The position numbers and the translations under genes were made by a program. This document shows positions 42,225 through 49,800 of a DNA stretch of 64,000 nt, in pieces. This stretch comes from Myxococcus hansupus (GTDB taxonomy: Bacteria > Myxococcota > Myxococcia > Myxococcales > Myxococcaceae): the NCBI RefSeq assembly GCF_000280925.3, contig NZ_CP012109.1, forward strand, positions 5,414,501 through 5,478,500. Reading direction: 5' to 3'. Below the pieces are notes generated by a model. The model had not been told where the DNA came from. It worked only from the letters and a program-made list of their open reading frames with translations, and did not search any database. The first letter of the stretch is position 1; each line of letters begins with the position of its first letter.

Positions 42225-45200
42225 ATGAAGAGATGTCACGGGGCGCCCTTGCGCCCCTGGGGCTTGCTCGCAGCCCTGTTCCTCCTCGCATGCGGTACCG
42301 AACCCGACCCCGAAACGGGGCCCGAGTCCGTGGAGCAGCGGGCCGCGCCGTTGGGGCTCGCCACGGTGAGCACCTGTGACGCGGCCCAGGTCGCGTGGGA
42401 CCACGACACGACGCGGCCCGACGAACAGAAGGCCTGCGCGGGCCCCTGGGAGTACCAGGCCTACGTGCGGCCCTGCTACGCGGAGGCGACCTCCAGCGCG
42501 TGCCCCCGCATCGGGTGGGTGCAGAAGGAGTGCATCTACTACCAGTCCTGCCGGCATCCCTCGTTCGGGCAGGAGCGCACCGCCACGGTGACGCACACGG
42601 TGACGGTGACGGGGTGGAAGCATGAGGGCATCGAGTGCATGCCCGGCTGGGGGTGCAACCGCGTCATCGAATACGAATATGACAGCCAGTACGACTGCCA
42701 CTCGGCGGTGCAGACCGTGCGGGACCAGGAGCCCGGGGGCTGGGGCCAGAACGTCTATCCCACGGTGAACGAAGGGCCTCTCGTCTCCCAGCCGGGCGTT
42801 TCCAGTCCCTTCACCCAGGCCTGCACCATCACGCTCTACGACGTGCCCATCTTCTTTCAACGGGCCGAAGCCCCCTGCCCGGAGTCCCACCGCGCCCAAT
42901 GTGACAGCGACATCCCCATCCACGGCGCGTGTCGGGACAACACGCATGGAAACGCGCCCACGGAGAGCGAGTGCGGGCTCGCGAATGGTGGCGCGACCCA
43001 GCTTTCCGCCCAGGGCCTGTCCCTGAGCAGCTTGAAGGGCACGTTCAATCCCGCGGCGGCCATCGACCTGACGCCCACGTGCACCACGTGCGACGACCTG
43101 CCGATGCAGACGCCCACCGACGTGAACACGAAGTTCCAGTGTCTCCAGGCGCGGGTGAACCAGCTCCAGAGCGCGGGGCCCTCCGTGGAGCTCCAGACGG
43201 CCGCCACGCAGCTCCGCCGGCTCATCGAGGTGAAGGGCCACCTGCTGCCTCCCGCCCGCTGGGTCACCGCCCGGAACTTCTACCGAAACCCGAGCTACCA
43301 GTCGGCGTGTGGGAACACCCTGCAGCTCCCCGCCATCAGCCCCACGTGTGACGCGAGCATCGTCCATGACCGCGCGGCCCTCGTGGGCGTGTGCCATCCG
43401 CTGACGCTCGACCACGTGGATCCAGCCGTCGCCCGGCTGCACCTCGGGAACTGCCTGGGGTTCATCGACACCGTGACGGTGGACCCGCTCTGCGGTCTGC
43501 AGCCGTACGCCGAGCCCTACCGGGACGTCTCGCTCACCTTGCTGAAGAAGGTGCTGGCGGCCCCCACGGGCCCCAGTGGCACGGAGCGGCAGCAGAAGCT
43601 GGCGGCCAACCTGGAGGCCATCGAACAGTGGCGGCAGCGCGCGCTCGACCGGCTCTACATCGCGGATGACTACCGGGACGTGGACCCGCGCTTCTGGGAG
43701 GAGCTGAGCGGCCTGATGGGCGCGTTCTGGAAGGGCGCCTATGACAGCGAGCAGCAGATGGGCTCGACGCTGACCCCCGCGGCACTGGATGACCTGTCCG
43801 CGGCCTACATGAAGGTGGACCGGGACGTGTTGCTGGCCGCGTTCGAAGCGCAGGGCACCGTCGACTCCGCCCTCTTGCTGCCCGTCATCAGCGATGCGTT
43901 CCGCGGCATGGTGGACCGGCTGCGCGTCGCCAGCGCCTCGCATGACCTGGGCTGCCGCTACCTGACCTGCGCCGGGGGCGCGCTGAACACGGAGGTCAGC
44001 GAGCTGTGGAAGCTGCTCGGCCTGCTGGGTGACGCGGACGAACTCCAGGCCGCGCTCAACGGCGCCACGAAGGTGCGCAGCGAGTGGAGGACGGTGTTCC
44101 AGCGCATCGTGGACCAGCACTCGCGCCTGGATGGCGCCGCCAGCGACGTGCTCGCCGACTACCGGCCCACCACCCTGGCGTTCATGCTGACGCGCGCTCC
44201 CGAGCAGATGCCGCAGATCGCGGTGAGCTTCACCCAACTGGTGCGCGAGGCCCGCATCCGCTCGGCCAGCTACGAGGAGCACGGCCTGTTCGACTCCGTG
44301 GCGCGCAACGTCCTGCACCGGGGCATGAACACCAGCCCCGACGAGCAGCAGCTCCTCGACGGCGAGCTGGACCGCGTCCGCAACCAGCTCGGTCAGCGCG
44401 TCGCGGAGTACCAGTCGACCCGCGCGGCCCTCGTCCAGGGGCTGGTGCAGGACCTCCAGAACCAGCAGGCCCAGTCCGCCGGAATCGCCCGCATCATCTC
44501 CCAGGTGGAGCGGCTGCGGCTCTTGTCGGAGGACCTGGCCGGACTGCGCAACAACGTGGAGGTCGCCAACGCCCGGCAAGGCGACTTCATGAAGGCGTTC
44601 GATGACCTGGTCGCCACCACGGACCTGAATCAGCAGGTCCAGCAGAGCACGGTGCCCCCCATCAGCGTCCACGCCAGCAACGCCGTGTTCCCCGGCGGCA
44701 AGGCCTATCCAGGCGACCTGCTCACCCAGATGGCCGCTCGGGTGAGCGGCACGGCGCCCTGGGTGTATCCGGTGCAGGCGGGCGACTTCGTCACGCTCGA
44801 GGTCACCGGCAAGTGGTCCCCCACGTGCGCCATGAGCCAGGGCACCTACCACCTGCCCAGCACGGGCGGCGCGATGGCCCCCATCCAGGTCACCCGGACC
44901 GAGCAGGGCCCCAGCGGACCGCAGACGGTCCCCGTCCTCACCGGACCGGAGGGCTTCATGCTCGACTACCAGAACAGCGCGTTCCACGCGAAGTCGAAGC
45001 AGTCCGTCAAGGAGAACGGCACCTACCGGAACTACTCCAGCGCCCAGTCCCTCTGCGCGGGTGTGTCGGCGTCGGCGGGAACGCCCGGCCTGCTCGAGTC
45101 CGTCTACGGCGCGTCCGTGAAGGTCTACGCGAACGCCGAGACGTGCGCCCGGTGGGACAAGGGCGAGCGCAGCTCGGATTCAGACATCGATGCCGACACC

Positions 45201-46805
45201 GACGGCCAGGAAAGCCGGAGCGTCGCGGCCTTCACGACGGGCCTGCGCGTCCCCAACACGCCCTTCCCGCAGCTCCCCGCGGGCAGCCTCCTGCTCCTGG
45301 AAGTCGCCCGCCCCGCTCCGCCGGCACAGGCCATGCGGCTCCACGTCCGCAACGTCCACGTGCTCCAGTCGCCCTACACCGCCATCGCGGTGGACCGCGA
45401 CGCGGACCTGCACCTCGTCGTCAATGACCGCACGGGCTGCGGCCCCATGCCCGCGGGCAACCTGACGGTGAACGTCAAGCACTCCCGGCCGCTCGCGCCG
45501 AGCCTCCAGCAGCTCGGACGGGCCATGGCCACGGTCCGGGCCCAGCTCCGCGCCGCCTTCCCGGACTATCTGCGACAGGGACGGTTGCTGCCCCAGGACC
45601 TCTCCTCCCTGCGCAGCCAGGCCTTCGCGCAGCTCGCCACCGAGTGCGCGTGCAACGTCAACGACCCCTCCAGAATCCCCACGACGTTCAACGGCCTGTT
45701 CTCCGCGTGGCTCGAGCACGACCTGGCCACCCTGCAGCGGCAGGTGGAGATTCGCGCGGTGATGCGGGAGCAGTCCCTGATGCTCCTGGACCTCAAGGCC
45801 CTCAAGGACGACCTGGCCATGGCACAGGCCGAGGCGCGCTGGGTGCGGATGCTTCCGCTGTGGAACCTCCGCCACCTGGATGGCTCGCGGCTCGACGCGC
45901 AGACACGCACGGTCGTCACCACGCTGAATCAGTACCTCTACCCCATCATCCATCTGCGCTACCCGAGCGTCATCACCGCGCTGGCGAATGACGCGGCGTC
46001 GCGCGCCGACCTGCTGGAGCTGGTCAACATGGACTGGATGGGTCCCGCCATGGCGCGAGCCGAGCGCGTGCTCGACGTGGAGGCCGACATCCGCGACAAG
46101 CTCGCCGCGGCACGGCTCCCCACGAACCCGCTGACGCCGAAGTACGTGGCGCTGACCTTCCCCCGTCCGGGCTTCTCCGCGCGGACGCCGTACCGGCAGG
46201 TCAGTGACTCCCGCGCCTCGCAGGTATGGAACCACCTGCTCACCACGAACATCGCCTCGTTCACCGTCCTCCCCGAGGACTTCTACGCGGCCACGGGTGG
46301 CAACGCGCAACTGCTCTGCCAGGAGGGCAGTCCCGTCATCCGCGCCATGGGCCTGTTCGTGCTGGTGAATGGCGTGGACGGTGGCGCGCTCAGTGGCGCG
46401 CTCGCCACGCGGCCGTACACCCGGATGGACTCGCAGCTCTCCTTCCCCACGCTGTCGGGACTGGAGAGCTACCGGCAGCTCAACGAGGAATGGCTGAGCG
46501 GAGGCATCCCCGTCACCTACGGCGGGCCGCTCGACGCCCTCAGCCATTTCAATCAGTACGCCCTGCCCCACCGCGCCGGCAACGGGCTGTCGCCGTTCAC
46601 CCGGTTCGACATCAATGGGACGGTGCTGATGGAGCCCATCATCCCCGGTGAGTCTCCCATCATCGATGTGGCCACCGAGCTCGTCCTCGTCTTCCAGGTC
46701 GAGCCCCGGCAGCTCGTCTCGCCCATGACGTGGATTCGCACCTGCCGCACCGCCACGTCACTCACCGCCCAGGCGGAGCCCACCGCCGAGCTGAACCTCC
46801 ACTGA
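42225..46805 (+). CDS. Very large lipoprotein of unknown function, gene just upstream of the Rhs protein
   Basis: A 1526-residue protein. The lipoprotein signal peptide is RPWGLLAALFLLACGTE. The first 280 residues are Cys-rich (CIYYQSCRHPSF, CMPGWGCNRVIEYEYD). The middle third is helical with long coiled-coil-like stretches (LDRVRNQLGQRVAEYQSTRA), and the end is mixed (FPRPGFSARTPYRQVSDSR). No family was recognised. It ends 93 bases before the Rhs gene on the same strand, so a delivery, anchoring or partner role is plausible, but this is inference from position alone. Confidence 0.8.
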   Translation: MKRCHGAPLRPWGLLAALFLLACGTEPDPETGPESVEQRAAPLGLATVSTCDAAQVAWDHDTTRPDEQKACAGPWEYQAYVRPCYAEATSSACPRIGWVQKECIYYQSCRHPSFGQERTATVTHTVTVTGWKHEGIECMPGWGCNRVIEYEYDSQYDCHSAVQTVRDQEPGGWGQNVYPTVNEGPLVSQPGVSSPFTQACTITLYDVPIFFQRAEAPCPESHRAQCDSDIPIHGACRDNTHGNAPTESECGLANGGATQLSAQGLSLSSLKGTFNPAAAIDLTPTCTTCDDLPMQTPTDVNTKFQCLQARVNQLQSAGPSVELQTAATQLRRLIEVKGHLLPPARWVTARNFYRNPSYQSACGNTLQLPAISPTCDASIVHDRAALVGVCHPLTLDHVDPAVARLHLGNCLGFIDTVTVDPLCGLQPYAEPYRDVSLTLLKKVLAAPTGPSGTERQQKLAANLEAIEQWRQRALDRLYIADDYRDVDPRFWEELSGLMGAFWKGAYDSEQQMGSTLTPAALDDLSAAYMKVDRDVLLAAFEAQGTVDSALLLPVISDAFRGMVDRLRVASASHDLGCRYLTCAGGALNTEVSELWKLLGLLGDADELQAALNGATKVRSEWRTVFQRIVDQHSRLDGAASDVLADYRPTTLAFMLTRAPEQMPQIAVSFTQLVREARIRSASYEEHGLFDSVARNVLHRGMNTSPDEQQLLDGELDRVRNQLGQRVAEYQSTRAALVQGLVQDLQNQQAQSAGIARIISQVERLRLLSEDLAGLRNNVEVANARQGDFMKAFDDLVATTDLNQQVQQSTVPPISVHASNAVFPGGKAYPGDLLTQMAARVSGTAPWVYPVQAGDFVTLEVTGKWSPTCAMSQGTYHLPSTGGAMAPIQVTRTEQGPSGPQTVPVLTGPEGFMLDYQNSAFHAKSKQSVKENGTYRNYSSAQSLCAGVSASAGTPGLLESVYGASVKVYANAETCARWDKGERSSDSDIDADTDGQESRSVAAFTTGLRVPNTPFPQLPAGSLLLLEVARPAPPAQAMRLHVRNVHVLQSPYTAIAVDRDADLHLVVNDRTGCGPMPAGNLTVNVKHSRPLAPSLQQLGRAMATVRAQLRAAFPDYLRQGRLLPQDLSSLRSQAFAQLATECACNVNDPSRIPTTFNGLFSAWLEHDLATLQRQVEIRAVMREQSLMLLDLKALKDDLAMAQAEARWVRMLPLWNLRHLDGSRLDAQTRTVVTTLNQYLYPIIHLRYPSVITALANDAASRADLLELVNMDWMGPAMARAERVLDVEADIRDKLAAARLPTNPLTPKYVALTFPRPGFSARTPYRQVSDSRASQVWNHLLTTNIASFTVLPEDFYAATGGNAQLLCQEGSPVIRAMGLFVLVNGVDGGALSGALATRPYTRMDSQLSFPTLSGLESYRQLNEEWLSGGIPVTYGGPLDALSHFNQYALPHRAGNGLSPFTRFDINGTVLMEPIIPGESPIIDVATELVLVFQVEPRQLVSPMTWIRTCRTATSLTAQAEPTAELNLH

Positions 46806-46829
46806 CGTAGCGGTCCTGAGTGCGCCTCA

Positions 46830-46876
46830 CGGGGCGAGGGCCGGACACCCGTCCGTCTCTCGCCCCGCTTTTTCTT
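46830..46876 (+). terminator. Intrinsic terminator between the large lipoprotein gene and the Rhs gene
   Basis: CGGGGCGAG (46830-46838) pairs with CTCGCCCCG (46859-46867), with an inner CGGAC/GTCCG stem, followed by CTTTTTCTTC. It is one of the most typical terminators in the window. The Rhs GTG begins only about 22 bases after the T-run. Confidence 0.8.
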
Positions 46877-46898
46877 CGCAGTCCCTTCGAGTCCTTCC

Positions 46899-49800
46899 GT
46901 GAAACTTCCGCGGCTTCTCACCGCTTCGCTGCTCTACGCCCTGTTGCAGGCGTCGCCGTCGCAGGCACAGACCTCCACGTCCTTGGATGCCAAAGTTCAA
47001 GCCCCCGAGCTCAGCGCGCCTCAACGGGGCTCGCTCGCCGGACAGCTCGCCAGCGTCACTTTCGGCCCGGCGGATGTCAGCCGCGGCGCCTTCAGCCTCC
47101 CCTCTCCCTTCTCTTTTCCCACCGAGCGTGGCGCCGCGCTGGGGCGCTTCTTCCCGGTGTACTCGCCGGACAGCGGGCTCTCCGAATGGGGCACCGGCTG
47201 GCAGAACGCGCTGGCCTTCACGCGGTGGCGCGCCAAGGGCAGCCACGACTATGTCACCGACGGACTCACCGGACCCTGGGGCCAGTTCGTCCCCGGTGAT
47301 GACGGCTACTGGTATCCCAACGGCCTGTCCTCGCCCATCCGGCTCGAGCAATTGACGGACACGCTCATCGCCTACCACGCGGATGGAAGCCGCTGGACGT
47401 TCGGTGGACCGGGCCGCCGCGTCGTCACCTCGCGTGGAACGTGGTCCTGGCTGCTGGCCGAGGTCGTCACGGCGCACGGGCGCAAGACGCGCTTCGACTA
47501 CGAGGCGAACGCCTCGGGCCGACTCTTCCTCAAGACGGTGTCCTATGGCGGCGTTGGCGACGACTTCCAGCACCGCGTGGTGCTGGACTACGAGCCGCTG
47601 GCCCAGCCCTTCCGCGACTTCCGCTCCGGGCAGGAGCTGACGTTGGACCGGCGCGTGACGACGGTGGCCGCCCAGAGCCGGCACGCGGTGACGGGCGTGT
47701 TCACGGAGCGCTGGCGCCACGAGTTGACGTGGCAGGCCGAGGGCCTGGGGCCCGCGTTCCATCTCCAATCCGTGCTCCAGCGCTTCGCCTCGGGACAGAC
47801 GGCGCCGCCCACCGTCTACACGTACAACCTGGCCGCGGAGCACCTGGCGACGACGCAGCTCGAGCACGTCCCGAAGCTGGACGCGCTCTTCCCGGCGTTC
47901 ACCTCGGATGTGCTCCAGCCCAACCGGGGCACGTTCGTCGACATCGACGAGGACGGCCGGCTCGACCTCGAGCACCACGCGGCCAACACGCTGCTGGTGC
48001 AAGGCGACGACGGCTTCACCCTCGAGCCCCTCCCGCCCAGGCCGCCCGACGCCGTCCTCGCGTGCCGCAATCCCCAGTCCTCCTTCAACCAGCCACGCGG
48101 CCTCGCGCAGTTGCGCGGTGACAGTGACGTCCAGGTCGTCAGCCTCCGTGCCTCCAGCTTGAGGACCCAGACAACGCTCACCGTCTGCAACCGGCCCGGG
48201 CAGGCCCTGGGCACGCAGACGCTCACGGGAGACTGGGAGCTGGGGGCCAACGTCAAGCTGGTGGACCTGGACCGGGACCACCAGCCCGACCTGGTGCGCG
48301 TGGACAGCGGGAGCTACCGCATCCTCCCCAACACGAGCACTGCCTCCACGTTCTCCTTCGGCGCGCTGGTGCAGGGCACGCTGCAGCCCACCATCTCCCC
48401 GAACAGCTCGTGGCTGCACGACTTCAACGGAGATGGCGTGCCCGACATCGTGTCCCGCTACAGCGGAGGCCTCATGGTGTGGTTCGGCCTGGGCAACTTC
48501 GCCTTCAAGCCGCAAGGCCAGTCCTTCGAGGTCCGGACGCTGCTGGGCCAGACGCTCACGAACCTCTCGGACTTCCAGCTCAACTTCGTGGACACCAACC
48601 GGGATGGACTGACGGACCTCCTCCTCACCCGCGTCTCCAGCCCCGCCGCGCACCTGGTGGTCAACACCGGAAGCCGCTTCCAGGAAGTCGCCGTCCCGGG
48701 GCTCGCCGCCTTGGGCACGGCCATCAGCCGCCCCGTGGTCGCCGACCTGTCGGGCAGCGGCGACGTCGAGGTGTCCTATACGCGCGTGGAGCAACTGGTG
48801 ACCCGCGCGTACCGACTGGCCATGGACACCCCGGGCACCGCGCTGCTGCGCACGGCGGACGACGGCAAGGGCACGGTGCTGCGCTTCGACTACGCGCGAA
48901 GCCCCGCCTTGCCCGGGGTGCGCCAGCGCCAATCCGTGTTGGCCGCACTGGAGGTGGCGTCGTCGGGCCACGACGTCACGCGCTACACGTATGACTATCA
49001 GCAGCCCACGTTTCACGCCGTGGGCCGCTTCCTCGTTGGCTTCGATGCCGTGACGCGGACCGCGCCCACGAACGTCCACGACGTCACGTTCCTCAATGCG
49101 GATGCCTATGCGGGCGTGAAGCTGTCGGAGACCCGCAGGGACGTCCACGAGACCGCCGTCCACGCGCTCGAGACCTGGCAGTACGAGGATTCACTCTTTC
49201 ATGGCGTGGCGCACAAACGACTGAAGGAGTGGCTCCGGGGCTGGGCCTCGGACACGCCCGGCGTGCTCCCGCTCCAGGAACGGACGGAGTACCTCGACTA
49301 CGAAGCCGGACTCTGCCCCTCACGCGTCCGGCAGACGGGGGCACACGGCACGCTCGTCACGGAGACGACGCGCGCCACCGTGCCCGGGTTGGGGCCCGCG
49401 CTGCACTGCATGGAGTCGACGACGCGGCTGACCGGCACCCACGCGAATGCCACGTGGGACTTCGTCCACGAGTCTCACGTGGTCCGCAACAGCGTGGGTC
49501 TGACGACGGAGGTCCTCAGCGTCGTGCCGGGCCACACGCAGACCGTTCAGCACACCGTGTATGACGCGGACTTCTATGTTCAGGAAATCTCGGCGCCCGG
49601 GCGGGGCGGAACACGCTTCCGCTACCACCCTGGCACCCGGCTGCTGGACGAGGTCATTGCCCCGGATGGCGTGGTCACCCGCGTGGGCCAACGCAATCCC
49701 CTCACCGACGCGGTGCTGACGCTGGAGGTGGACCGGGGCGCCCAGACGTACTCCCGCTTCTATCGCTACGACGCGTTGGAGCGGTTGGACAAGGAATGGG

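Noticed and set aside
42084-44987. Long reverse frame opposite the large lipoprotein gene
   Set aside because: Antisense shadow of a gene with a signal peptide and a good ribosome site; low-complexity translation.
42225-46805. TcA subunit of a Tc toxin
   Set aside because: Length, lipoprotein signal and Cys-rich N-terminus do not fit TcA, and no TcA motif was recognised.
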